A stretch of DNA of 64,000 bases from Blumeriella jaapii (taxonomy: Eukaryota > Ascomycota > Leotiomycetes > Helotiales > Drepanopezizaceae). Location of the stretch: contig VWND01000015.1 of the NCBI GenBank assembly GCA_009599575.1, positions 868,001 to 932,000 on the forward strand, in the 5' to 3' direction. How positions within the stretch are numbered: position 1 is the first letter of the stretch; every line of letters starts with the position of its first letter. Below are positions 11,894 to 22,959 of the stretch, piece by piece. The notes beneath the pieces were generated by a model. The model had not been told where the DNA came from, made no database searches, and saw only the letters and a list, made by a program, of their open reading frames with translations. A program made the translations under genes and the position numbers.

Positions 11894-12354
11894 ACAAGGT
11901 ACAACCACGTATGGCTACATGTATGTATATGTATATGTAGGTGTATGTGTTTTTGTGTTTGTATATGTAGCAACACTTCTCACTTCGTCTCATCTCATTT
12001 CATCCCTACTTTCTCATCCCCCCCCCCCCCTTTCCTCCCTAGAAAAAACATTAAACGCCGGGTATGTAGCTCTTGCTCCTCTCACGCACGCACGTACGTT
12101 CTCTGGTATACTATACATCATCTAAATCAAGAACCCTGGCAGGAGAGAGCCCGGCTCCCATCTTTCCTCGCGCCCGAACGCCCTGGACGCACAAGGAGGT
12201 CTCCTCATCTGCTTTCCCTCCAAGCCAGAGCAGAGACTCCTATCCCCTTTCCCCAAACCACCCTCGGTCAAGCCCGCCACAGCCAAATCATCCTCGTGAC
12301 GAAATCACTCGTCCTGAACCCCAAACCCCATTCGCTCGATCATTTGAGCCAACC

Positions 12355-14313
12355 TCACAGCAGATCCCTCACCCACCCCATGTTGTCCCGGTTGTTATCG
12401 GTCAGCCGCGCGTACTCCAACAGGAGCCGCAACACGTAGATCTGCATGTCTTCCGGCCGCAGCACCTTATTCGCCCAGGCCTGCCCGTCATCGGCAATCT
12501 TCTGCGCTTGCGCATCGTGGCCCGCGACCCGGGTGCGTTCGCTCTCGTATCCCAAGAAATACTGCATGATGCCCCAGAAGTCCATGAATCGGTTGTCCAT
12601 CGGCACAAAGTGCTTCCACGGCACCAGCCGCGAGTCGTGCCACTCCCGGAAGATCGTCGCCTTGATCGGCAGCGCCGTGGACATCAGGAAGCCCCGGTAG
12701 CGGCCCGAGAAGGAGTTGCCGTCGATGTCCGGCAAGTACTTACGGTTGAACTGATCCGCCATGTCTATGCCTGGAACGACGTCGAAGTTGTCCGTCATGT
12801 AGCTGCAGTCCCCGTCCAGGTCTCCGCACATCAGGCTCGTGAACCCGGTGTCGGCCCACTCGCGCGTCCAGGCGCCCAGATTCTTCTCCTGCTGCGCGGC
12901 GAGGTCGAAGCTCGTGGGCGGGAGGGCCCAGTTCTGGGGATCATGCGCCCCGGACTCGGTCGCGGCGACCAGGCTCGCGTTGGTCATAGACACGAAGCGG
13001 TGGCGCTGGAAGCCTTTCCAATTCTTGATGTTGTGGCGGCCGCCGGTTGCCACGCCACGCCAGATCACCTTGTCCAGCTTCTCGTGCCAGGCAATGCCGG
13101 GATTGTCGCCGCCGGTGAATCGATCCTCCCCGTTCCAGTACATGGGCGCTGGGAGCAGGATCTCGTTGTTGGTGGACAGTTTGGATCCGCCGAACAGGGG
13201 GAAGAGTGTTGCCGTCGACGAGACGGTCAGTGGGTTGATCATCATGCCATGCAGTGCTTGGAGATCGGGCTGGTGGCAGAAATCGACCGAAAGGCTGAAG
13301 TTTGAGACGTAGTCTTTGTAGGTGTGTGCAGCCGTATTTGCGAGCGAGATCTCCGGCGTCTTGGAGAGGTCCTTCACATTCTTCGTCGTGCGCGCCAGAC
13401 TGGATGGGGGGCAGCCTCGGGAGGCAATCTTCCAATAGGGCCCTGGGCTCGTCAGTGAAAGTAATGCATAGCCATCAATCAGACATACGAGTATCCTCCC
13501 ACTTCTTGTCCAGCACCTCTACATTTGGCTCCGGGTCCAAGGGCAGTTCGAGAATTTCGTGACCACCTCTGTCGCGGGAGGCATCTTGCGAGACTGCCGC
13601 TCCAGCTCCATCAGTTTGTCAATTTCCTCCCACGGGGTCACGATCCGCGGCTCATCCATGGCGTTGAGGGACAGATCCATATCCGGCAGCAGATGCTCGA
13701 TCGTCGAGGTCAGGTTCAGCCATATGACGGTCCAGAACCAATCACTGCCCGTAGACGCCTTGCCATTGCGGATGTTGATTCTCATCTCGTAGGTCGAAGC
13801 CTCCCTGCGCATGACCTTCGGCGGGAGGCCCCAAAACGGGCCCAAGTCGTGGTAGATCTGGTCGAAGTAGTCCTCCACGATGATGGCGTCATGCTTCGCG
13901 GCAAACTCGTACCAGAGGTCGAATCCCGGGGGCGGGTGTCGGCCGCGGCGCTCACGATACGCGGCGGCGGCGCTCTCGATGTCCCGGCTCTCCTTCTTCA
14001 GCAGGGCATTGTGGACGCCTTCGGCCTTTTCGATGAGGGTGTCGATGGGATGCGTGGAATGCTTGGCCCCGTGGGCGGGTACGGGTCCCGCAGGCTTGAC
14101 GCCTGGGATGGTCGGGTTCTGCGGCGCCGGGACGCCTGGCAGATGGCCGGGAGTGACATCGATCGGTTGATGAACGGAATTGAAGGTCGGAGAGCTCATG
14201 CGCAAGTAGAAGAGGCTGCCCACGATGAAGATCGAGGCCAGCAGCAACCTCAGCCAGCCAGAGCCTCGGCGCGGCGGTGCGAAACCCATCGTGATGGAGG
14301 AAATCAAGTTCAT
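12355..14313 (-). CDS. Glycosyltransferase family 90 (CAP10/CAP1-like) type II membrane protein, with apparent frameshift
   Basis: Golgi-type glycosyltransferase of about 637 residues. A short cytoplasmic N-terminus is followed by one TM anchor (GWLRLLLASIFIVGSLFYL, near residue 20-38), a Pro-rich stem, and a lumenal domain with GT90/capsule-associated-protein features: YWKIASRGCPP, HQPDLQALHG, then a long conserved block to the stop (KVIWRGVATGG, GFQRHRFVSM, VPMDNRFMDF). GT90 enzymes transfer xylose or related sugars to glycans in fungi. The proposed intron is 13443-13488. The first exon runs in frame only to about 13545, where the conserved reading (KFSNC then PLDPEPNVEVLDKKWEDT) continues in the neighbouring frame. 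One missing base in the CCC run at 13541-13543 would explain it, and phase with the next exon then fits. Confidence 0.85.
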
Positions 14314-16044
14314 GAGACGCTGCCAGCGACAGGAGGAGCGGAGGTCGACGCGGAAGAATGGAGGGGGGGGGACCGACAGTATAGCGCCGTGACAGTGGGC
14401 GGTCGGGAGAGATAGGATGTGTGTAGTTGGTCGACGGTACTGTACGGCAATATCGCTGTATCGCTGGAGCGTCGTCCGATCGAGGTGAGATGGGAAATGT
14501 ACAATGGCGATATCTCAGGTCGAAGTAATCAAACAGCCCCAGTCGTCGAGTAAGAGGTTTGGTGTCCGTCCAGCATGGCGCCACGACAAGCGCGGGTGGT
14601 GGTGGTGGTAGTGGTGGTAGTGGTAGTGGTGGTTAAGTTGGAAATTGTTCAATCGGGGGGGTACTGTATCTGGGGCGAGGAATGGCAGAGGCAGAGACCG
14701 AGACCGAGGCAGAGGCAGAGGAAAAAGAAGCCGAAGAGAGTGTATCAGGAGACAGGGGAAAGGAGAAAAAGATGGAAGTTCTGCCGGAAAGCAGGTCGCA
14801 GGTCTCGAGGACAGCGACCGTAGCGTGGGCTGGGGTTTGAACATATACAGAATATACGGTAAAACGGGCGGCTACCCGAGCGAGGTGCAGTGCTGTAAGG
14901 CTAAATCTGGCCGGTAAAACTCTGCGCAAACCATAAACTCGGCCCAAATTTAAATCGGGAGTCAACACCACGCTTGGGCGGCCACGCTGTACAGCAACTG
15001 AAGGGGCACAACACCTGGGTCGTATCCGCAATTTCGGGTGCATACAGCTTATTACGGTACTGTGCTTCTGGTCTCTCGGCTTGAACAAGGCTTCTCGTAT
15101 CGGTCTGTCACCCAAAAATCGTCTCTCTGTGCTCCTCCCCCTGGCCAGTTGCATCTCTCTGCACGCGAAGAAGAACAAACAAAACAACCAACCAACCAAC
15201 CAACCAACCAACCATCCATCCATCCAACCAACCAACCATCAAGCCGAAATCATCTCTCCACCGTAACGCGTCTACCCTCCCGCGCCCGTTCCACCACCGC
15301 CATTCAGACCGGCAAGCCACCGCGCGCAATTTGTCTTCAAGTGGCCATCCGTGTCCTTCTCCGTGTCCTTCTAGGTGCACAGCAGCACGAACATAAGGCT
15401 TGTGGAAGTGCTGCCGATTGCCCAAGCCAACCGAGGTCAACAATATTGCACAGTCGAAACAACCCCCCCCCCAAAATGAGCTTCAACGCCATAATCTTGT
15501 CAAGACATCTGAAACTCAATCAAACAACGGATACGATGGGCCTATATGTATACCGTATAGCACAGTACAGTATGTGCGGTAGATATGCTGCCCTGAAACG
15601 GAGAAACCCCCGTGGCCTGCCCTTCCTTGAACAGCAAAATGTTAAATCGTGCAGCAGCCCGTCTGAAACTGCGGCCAAAACACTTCTCTCAAAAAAGAGC
15701 CGGTCTGTCAAGAGCAAAGTATTCAACCACATGAGCCAATCATGCCCGTGTCGAGAGGAACGGAGGCTACCTCCGACGGACGGACAGGCTTCCCCTTGCA
15801 TGCCAGATGAGATGGATGCTCTCTGTCCTTCTCTTGGTATTGTCCAGTATCTCTGTGCTTCTCTTCCTACAGTACAGTACAGTACTGTACATACAGTACA
15901 GAGTTTGCTTAGCCCGTGGAATCGAAGAGCGGATTTAGTTTGATGCGACGCACGTTTCGATACCTGTTCCTTGCTATTCCAAAAGAAACCCAGAAGAAGT
16001 AAAACCTTAACATTAAATGAAATGGTCCACGGTCCCACTTCCCA

Positions 16045-16935
16045 ATCTTCGCCGCCCCTCCGGCTGCGAGGTCGACGACGAGCTCGCGGGCTAGACTCGG
16101 TGCAGTACCTGTACGCGGTGCCTGGTACGAACCTTGGGCTTTTCGATGACAATTATCTTTCTCGCCTGCCGCAGGAAGAGATGGTTGTGCAGTACTATCT
16201 ATGTATTTGCAAAGTCTGGAAAGCCAAAACTAAGCCGTCGATACGTGGCGACTTCCAAGAGATTGATTTCCTTTCCCGGCGATCCGAGCTTTTCTGACAA
16301 CGACGCACTTTGCTCTGGTGTATTTAACGAAAGCGTATTTGTTGTGAAATTCAGAAGAGTGGCGTTGAACGGAAAAAGCGGAAAACATCATCGACTACTA
16401 CTCGATGATCGAGAATCCGGTATGTACTGCGCTTTCGAAGAATCGCTCTATCGACGTAGCCGCTTCTGTGACCACACGTGAAGCCGAAGAACAGGGAGGC
16501 GACGAGCTTAGGTACTGTACTGGAGAATGTCAAGGAGCAAAGCCTGGAAGAGGTTCTGCTGGCAGAACTACATAGGTACGGTACAATGTAAACAGTACAG
16601 TACAGGCCAGCAAAGCCACGGCCACGTGTCATCTAGGCGCCGCTGCGCGTAGGGGCCGAAGCGCCGAACAGGCCACGTCGTCACTGATTCAACAGTATAT
16701 TTAACGAAGGAAAAAGTGCCGGGTAAAACAAATACGCCGCACAGCTGCACGCAGTTACTGTACTGTACATCGGCGTATATAAAAAGCGTTCGAGAAGCAA
16801 CTCGGCGTCGCTCATTTTCGAAGTTTTGAACATGCTTTGACATATTACAGTATGGATAGTCCGAGATACCGCGGAATCAGAGACCCGGGATTTGCGTAGC
16901 AGAAAGGCTTTTTCCCAATCGTCTGGTTTTTACTT
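16045..16935. repeat. Diverged dispersed repeat, copy B
   Basis: Collinear with copy A (7860-8540) in ordered blocks such as GCGAGGTCGACGACGA, GGGCTAGACTCGGTGC, TCGATACGTGGCGAC, CGAGAAGCAACTCGG and ACCGCGGAATCAGAGACCCGG. The distance between the first and last blocks is roughly double that in copy A, so this copy carries about 400 extra bases (around 16290-16790) or copy A is deleted. TACTGTA motifs are inserted within it. No intact coding sequence. Confidence 0.55.
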
Positions 16936-18334
16936 ACATACAGTAGGTACTCTTTTGAGACGTATTTACTGTACAGTACTCTGTCATCTACAGAATCATT
17001 GACGTGCGGAATAGAGAAAGGCTTGTGTTCTGTGGAAAAGAGATCACGATCGAAACATTAAGATAAAACAGAATGTTAATAATAAAGAATCAGTTGAAGT
17101 CTGATCTTAGCGAATAGAATAACGAGCATCTTAAATATCTGATAGGAGCAGTGAGCGCATATTAAACAGTTGATCTAAGAGCATCGTGCAAATGATTTTG
17201 AGATCATTAACGAAGGTCTGAGATAATTATTGATCATTGAATTGAAATGATCTTGTTAATGACTTTCAGGTGATGATCATTCATGATCTAGTTGCATTCT
17301 AGTTGCATCATTCTAGTTGCATAAACAACTGGAGGAGCTCGGAATCATTTTGAGCATAATGTTGGAAACATTATGTGATAGATCACGTGCTAGATGTTGT
17401 ACGACAATCAGTCATCGAACGCCATTTTATATACACTATGGGAAACTACCCCGCCTGTAAAACCAGGGCTCAAACTACGGGCTTATTGGCCACATGTTTC
17501 TTTCAATTTAGATGTTTTCTTGCTTGGGATATAAAAACCCCCCAGCTTAGCACGTCGTCCTATGCCCCACGGAAGGCCGACGTGGCTTTGCTCCTTCTGA
17601 CGTCCAACAACATCATTACCAGCAGCAGCAGCAGCAGAAACGCTTCGTTGCACGTGGAAAGGGATCTGGGGAGCGGGAGCGGGAGCCAAATCGTAGCCAT
17701 CGTTTCGACGCAGCTGCGAAGAATTCTTTCTTATCAGCGATTCCGAACCTCTGTCAACTGTTCCTTGCATCTCATATGTAGATACAACGATTCACACAGC
17801 ACTGCACAGTAGTACACATACACGACTGCGCTCTGCCCATTGGCGCGATGATCAAGAATTCGCTTAGCAAGATTGTGATGGAGGGAAAAGGGGGAGAACA
17901 ATCCATCGAAAATGAAACACGACGCAGCGCTTTCGCGGAACCACTTGTGACGGTTGTTGTGGATCGGACGACTCGTGATTTCCCGACGCTTCGAAAGACG
18001 GATCGAGTAGGTTAGGGATGGCATTTGTGTATGTACACGGCAGCATACAGCGCGATGCTGATGCACTCCATAGGTACATAGGTACCTAGGTAGGTAGGTA
18101 CGCACAAGACAACTTGCGGCTTGGCTTGTAGACCGCGGGATCTGGTGATTTGGTTTCGCGTCAGCAGAGGCAGAGGCAGAGCCACCGCAATCCTCCCGTA
18201 CGGCATTCGACGCGCGAAGCTGGAGATTCTCGTGTACAGTATTGTACTGTAAATACGACCCTCGAGAAAGCAGTTGTGTAGATGCAATGTGTGGCAAAAA
18301 GATCGGCGGCTGTGATGGAGAAGAGGGTGTTTGT

Positions 18335-18370
18335 CTATTCCACTTGCTTGCTTGCTTGCTTGTGGAATAG
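18335..18370. repeat. Inverted repeat around a (TTGC)n loop
   Basis: CTATTCCAC at 18335-18343 and GTGGAATAG at 18362-18370 are exact inverted repeats of nine bases, enclosing an 18-base TTGC repeat. It could form a hairpin. No function is assigned. Confidence 0.7.
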
Positions 18371-19032
18371 CCCGAGTACTGTACTGTAGGTCATTCTGGG
18401 AAGAGGACGCCGAGCATAGGAGGGAGGTTCAGATGCTCTCGACATGAGGTGAAGAGGCTCGTGAGCTCAGCTTCTGGCGCTTGTTGCGCGCGACGGGAAG
18501 AGAGAAAGTTATTAGATGGAATAGGTGAGTGGTCATTTCGCTGTAAGAGGATGGAAGATCGCAAACACCGTAAAAGCATAAGGCAATGCTAGCTCTGATC
18601 TTGCCTTATCAAACGCGACGCTGGCATGGCGTGGTACAGTACTAACACTGCGATATCAAAAGAGACATATCCAATCATAGAAACAGAAGTGCAAGCAGCC
18701 TACCTATGTTCGTGACTGCAAAAATGGATGCAAATTTGAAGAACAAGTCTCGATGTACGCCACTCTCAAAACCAACGCTGCAACGATGAGTTGTTGCTAA
18801 AGCAACTCAACAATGCTACCATAATCAATTAAACCTCTGTTATGCGTTTATTGGCACGCCGAATCTATGTAGCATTTAAATGTATTATTAAAACCGTGTT
18901 TTAAACTGTTTGCAAAAGTAAACAAATTCATACTTACTTTCAAGAAGAAAAAAGGAGGGGGGGGTTAGGTCTAGCTCGCGTAGAAAATTTTACGTCATCT
19001 TTATATAATAAAAAATTTCCTGGGCATGGTAT

Positions 19033-19215
19033 CCAAAGCAGCGCAGATAGCATAGTGGTTGCAATCATGTCAGGTCTCTTTGGTGTGGAGGATTGTAACG
19101 ATTTGGAGACGAGTGGTTTAGACTCACCAAACCACACACGACACACGACAGCGGATCAAAACGAAAACCCATTTCAAAGGCTTTTCTTCCCCCACTTCGG
19201 TGGGGGTTTGTTTTG
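19033..19215 (+). other. Possible Pol III-type transcript or tRNA-derived SINE remnant
   Basis: TAGCATAGTGG near 19049 fits the tRNA A-box pattern (TRGCNNAGYNGG). About 60 bases on, GGTTTAGACTC resembles a B-box but departs from it at two normally fixed positions. At 19188-19206 lies CCCCCAC-TTCG-GTGGGGG, a perfect stem closed by a TTCG loop, followed by T-rich DNA. Together they could be a short Pol III transcript or SINE. I could not fold a proper tRNA. Low certainty. Confidence 0.25.
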
Positions 19216-19655
19216 TTGATTTTATAAAATTTTTATAAATTTTTTCATTTTATTTTATTTTCTGTTTTTTTAAAATCCAGGTAGCAAGACTCGGCGTTGC
19301 CATAAGCAACAAATTTTGTTTATATTTTCTTTTCAGCCCTCCAATTCCCTCGCGCTGCTGGCGCTGTTGGCGCTGCTGTGCTTCCTGTTCGGGTATAGCT
19401 AAACTAAAGTTACAACGACCAAAGATAACAGCTCCATATCGAGTGAAAATCCAAGTTGCGAAAACATCGTCGAACCAAAAGAGCTTGGGTTGTCTACACA
19501 AAGCACCAAGAGCGGGGGATTAGCGCCACGGCGCCAAGCCGTGGCACGTCTGTCCATCTCCAGCTCTCAATCCAAGCCACATCTCACCTTTCTCCTCCTA
19601 TCTCACGCCAGGTTACACACACACATACACGAATCGAAGACCATCCCACGGTACC

Positions 19656-20386
19656 ATGGCTCGCGGACTCCAAAAGGTCGGTCTGCACACGCACGCATTG
19701 CTGCTGTCGCCTCGGGATCAGGACCGTGCTAATCTCGAGCCGGGTTGGGTGGCTGGCCGCGACGTAGATCGAATCCCAGCAAGCAGCCCAGGCGAAAGCC
19801 AAGAAAGGCGGGAATTCCATCCTGAAGAAAGACAAGGGGATGAAGTATCAATGTGTAAGTCTATGCCTGTCCTGTTTTTCTATTCTCTGTTTTCCTCCTT
19901 TGTTTCTCTTGCTCTTTTTTCTTTCTTCCGTTTCTGTGCCCTTCCTTTCTTTCACTTCCCCTCGCTCAGATCACGCCGAGATGAAGAGTCGCTGATCGCA
20001 CAGGAAACAGTCGACATGCAGAGCTGAGATCGACAACATCAACAATATGAAGATCCACTGGAGCGTGCGTTTCCTCTCCTTCCACCCATCGCTCTTTCGC
20101 CTTCCTGTATCATACCTTCATTTTGCCCCCTCCCTTCCACCCCCAAAAAAGAGCCGAACGAGTCTCAGTACCAGATTTCGCACGCGTACCAGAATCCAAA
20201 GCAGTACCAACCACCCCCACAGCGTTGCCAGAAAGCCATCGCCAAGCTGAAAATTCGAACGAGGAAAAATCAATGACTGACTCGAGCCGGGTGAAACAGT
20301 CGAAACACCCGAAGCTCGACACCCCGACGGACGCGTTCGCGCAGATGGCGAAAGCGCCGCCCGCTGCGGCGGGGAGCAAGAAGTGA
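19656..20386 (+). CDS. Small C2H2-type zinc-finger protein (ZNF706/zf-met2-like)
   Basis: A four-exon gene of 82 residues, easily missed because every exon is short: 19656-19676, 19768-19854, 20011-20064, 20300-20386. All junctions are phase 0 with GT-AG borders and good branch sites (CTGAT before exon 3, CTGAC before exon 4). The N-terminus MARGLQKIESQQAAQAKAKK is the lysine/glutamine-rich head typical of this family. The zinc finger reads YQCSTCRAE...KIHW...KHPK, giving the C-x2-C...H...H pattern, with each half on a different exon. The tail ends AFAQMAKAP and is alanine/lysine-rich. These small proteins are conserved across fungi; the role is not settled, possibly nucleic-acid binding or translation-related. 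Confidence 0.8.
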
Positions 20387-21292
20387 CTGAGTAGAGGGAT
20401 GGATGCAACGATGGATGAAGTGGATATCACGTGGACTTGGGGAGAATGGAACGGGGGCGCTTCGGTGGCTGCGTGCATGGCTGGATGGCTGGATGCGAGG
20501 GCGATGCAGTAGACCAAGGAGTTGAGAATGGAACAGCACGGCATGAGACCTTCTACCAGTTTGAATTCCACTACTTTTGCTATATTATTGTTGGTGTTGG
20601 TGTTGGTTTTGCTGTTGTGGCTGATGTTGTTATTTACCGTAGATCGAGCCGCTCTGTCAGCACATACTGTATTTACTTACTGTGTCTACACACGCACACA
20701 CAGCGGATTTGGCGCACTAACGTGTTCCCAGTACATATGTATACCTTATACATACATACATATGTACATACATACATACATAAGGTACATGTATATATTA
20801 ACATACATACAGTACTACATACCACGCCTCACCCCAAACCACAGAACACCTTTCCCTTCTACACGTACCGAGCGAGCGAGCGAGCGAGCGAGCGTGGATC
20901 ATCAGCGCCACTCTCATGCCTTCTTTCTCCTGTAGGCGAGGTGAGCACTGTGCTATGTATGCATATGCTGTCGTACGCACCGGTGGCCGTTAAGCGAGGC
21001 CATCTCGAGGAGGTAAACAGAAGACAGAAGACACAGCACGGAGCCGCAGAGGAGAAGCAGGGCGTGCAGGATCCGGGTTACGCGGGAGCGATGGGCTGGG
21101 GCGTTGAGGGATGGTTGTTGTGCTTGTATTGTTTTGTTTTGTTTAGGTAGATAACGTTGATTTGGATGTTGATATCGATATTGATATCGACAGTCATCCT
21201 TATGAATGAACCTCCCCTCCCCCTCCCCTCGCCCTCGCCCACTAGTACGAACGTCAACATCGATATCCACCCTTCTGAACGAACCCCCCCCC
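20387..21292. other. Intergenic region with microsatellites
   Basis: No gene recognised. It contains TACATACATA repeats (20740-20815), a GCGA array at 20872-20895, and a GATATCGATATTGATATCGA palindromic stretch near 21171. It holds the 3' ends of the flanking convergent genes. Confidence 0.5.
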
Positions 21293-22959
21293 CTAGTACA
21301 AGTAGAACTGCGTAGCCTGGGCCCTGTCCTCCACCTCCCCCACCTCGGACGAGGGCGCACCCGGCGCGCCCAGCGCGACATAGCGGCCCGACGCCTTGCG
21401 CTTCAGCGTCCAGTAGCCCGTCTTCCACCACTCGCCGAAGACGCTGGCCGTCATCTCGGGGACGTAGTCGGGGCTGCTGGCCGGGGCGAAGGCCTCGGTC
21501 GAGTCGCGGCGCACGAAGCTCAGCTCCGGCGCCGCGGGGAAGCCGCCGCAGTGCTGGTAGGCGCCCGAGCGCACGAGACGCAGCTGCGCGCGCACCGTCG
21601 CCATCTCGTCCTGGGGATGGGCGCCGGCCTGGCCCACGAGCGCCTCCAGCCGGTCGACGTACGGGCCCAGCCTCGTCTCGTACGCGGCCCGGCTGAAGAG
21701 CGTGTGCGCGAGCCGCTCGAGGACCGCGAGCAGGTCCGCCCTCGCCGCCGGCGCGTCGCGGATGAGCCGCGCGACGATGGCCTGCCCGCCGAGCGGGAAG
21801 TCCTTGACGGGCCGCAGGATCTGGTCGAGGCCGCAGGGGATGAACTTGAGGCGCACGTCGTCGGCGCCCGTCGGGTCCGCGACGGCCCGCACGTCGTTGT
21901 ACAGGTAGGTGTTGTTGGTGTTGACGGTGAAGCCGTCGCGGTGCTTGAGCAGCACCTCCATGGCGAAGAGGGCGAGGAAGGCCTCGTAGTCGAGCACCTG
22001 CTGGGCGCCCGCGAGCCCGCGCCGGGCGATGGCGTCGGCGGCGACGAGGAGGTCCTTCTGGTCGTCGGCGAGGCCCGTCTCGAAGCTGATCTTGCCCTTC
22101 GCGATGAGGTCCGCGTCGAGGTCGTCGCCCGCGTCCAGCTCGTACAGGTTGCCGTCGTCGTTGCCGCCGAAGTTGTTCTTGAGGAATTGCTTCTTGTACT
22201 GCTCGAGGTTGACGAAGACGCCCATGCTGCGGCCGTTGACGCTGAGCGTCGCGAAGTTGCAGCGCGCGTACGGCACGCCCGCCTGCCGGAAGAGCTCGTA
22301 GCCCAGCGGCTGCCGAATGAAGGATGGGTCTTGCAAGCAGTTGTTCAGCGTGAGGCTCTTGGCTCCGATGAGCTTCTCCACGGCCTCCTCGTTGTCGGGC
22401 AGGTTGCGCCCGAAGTCGAGTCGCAGGGAGGGCTTGGTCTTGCTGAAAGAGCCGCAGTAGGATTTCTTGATGAGCCCGACGTCCTCGAATCTTGCTTCTT
22501 TCTGGGGCATCTTGGTGCCAGAGAAGGTGACGGACGTGGCTTTGTACCAGTCGAAGCGAGGTCCTCCGACATACTTCTCGGCCATTAGCGCTGCTGTGGG
22601 TAGTGATTGAAGGCAGAAGATGCTTTGGAGCATCCCGATTTCTGACCCAGGTTCGCGAATCACACATTGAGAACTCACAACTGAAATTGGATGCGAACAG
22701 AGAAACGTGTACATACGTCGAAATTGCATATACCACCACGAGGCTCGCAAGCCATAAGCGATTCCCACTCATCAGGTGGCATGGTGATATTGACCGTGAT
22801 GAGGTTGTCAATCTCATAGAAGCGATTCAGGCGATCTTGTGTCTTGCTCATGATGACGGTAGAAATTGTGTTGACGTTGAAGTGTGGGTTTTGGCTCCGA
22901 ATGAAGGCAATGGATAGCCATGAGACCATGGACCAAAGGCATCTTTTGTAGGCAAGCAT
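21293..22959 (-). CDS. CotH kinase-like protein
   Basis: CotH-family protein of about 507 residues; exons 22717-22959 and 21293-22573, both phase 0, intron with GTATGT donor and CTAAT branch site. The CotH domain is recognised by ITVNITMPPDEWESL near the N-terminus, the central block LLKHRDGFTVNTNNTYLYND near residue 290 (catalytic-loop Asp plus Asn pair), and FIPCGLDQIL near 325, equivalent to the I-P-W-D-x-D metal site with Trp-Asp replaced by Cys-Gly. Bacterial CotH phosphorylates spore-coat proteins; fungal relatives are mostly extracellular or surface proteins of unclear activity. The start is uncertain: 22959 gives a weak hydrophobic leader (WSMVSWLSIAFI), and a further upstream exon is possible. 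GC content is high, producing long antisense frames. Confidence 0.75.

Larger units (their letters stand above)
10527..12354. other. Repeat-dominated intergenic region
   Basis: Lies between the promoter side of the alcohol dehydrogenase and the 3' side of the GT90 gene. It holds a TTC/TCC array at 10672-10750, CT/CA dinucleotides at 10941-10970, CCATCCACCCA-type repeats at about 11230-11345, TACTATACTGTAC repeats at 11451-11560, an A-tract at 11718-11748 and a GTGGCAGTAGCA minisatellite. Long frames here encode only low-complexity peptides and are not genes. Confidence 0.75.
14314..19655. other. 5.3-kb gene-free, repeat-rich region
   Basis: No convincing protein gene was found despite open frames up to 301 codons, which lack domains and run across repeats. 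It contains AACCAACC/CATCC short repeats (15180-15240), many TACTGTA clusters, dispersed-repeat copy B, an AT-rich tract at 17040-17330 with three TCTAGTTGCAT units, a TTGC hairpin at 18335-18370, and an AT-rich stretch at 18600-19300 with a possible Pol III-type feature. Confidence 0.6.

Noticed and set aside
11205..11993. Frames encoding Tyr/Thr, Val-Ala or Ser-Gly polymers
   Set aside because: They are translations of tandem repeats, not genes.
12073..14415. Long plus-strand frames of 410 and 296 codons
   Set aside because: They mirror the GT90 coding strand and show the Arg/Val/Pro/His bias of an antisense shadow.
15038..16152. 301- and 210-codon frames
   Set aside because: They cross the repeat block and TACTGTA clusters, and encode no recognisable protein.
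21206..22588. 460-codon plus-strand open frame
   Set aside because: It is antisense to the CotH coding exon in GC-rich sequence; residue content is Val/Ala/Arg/Glu-biased without domains.
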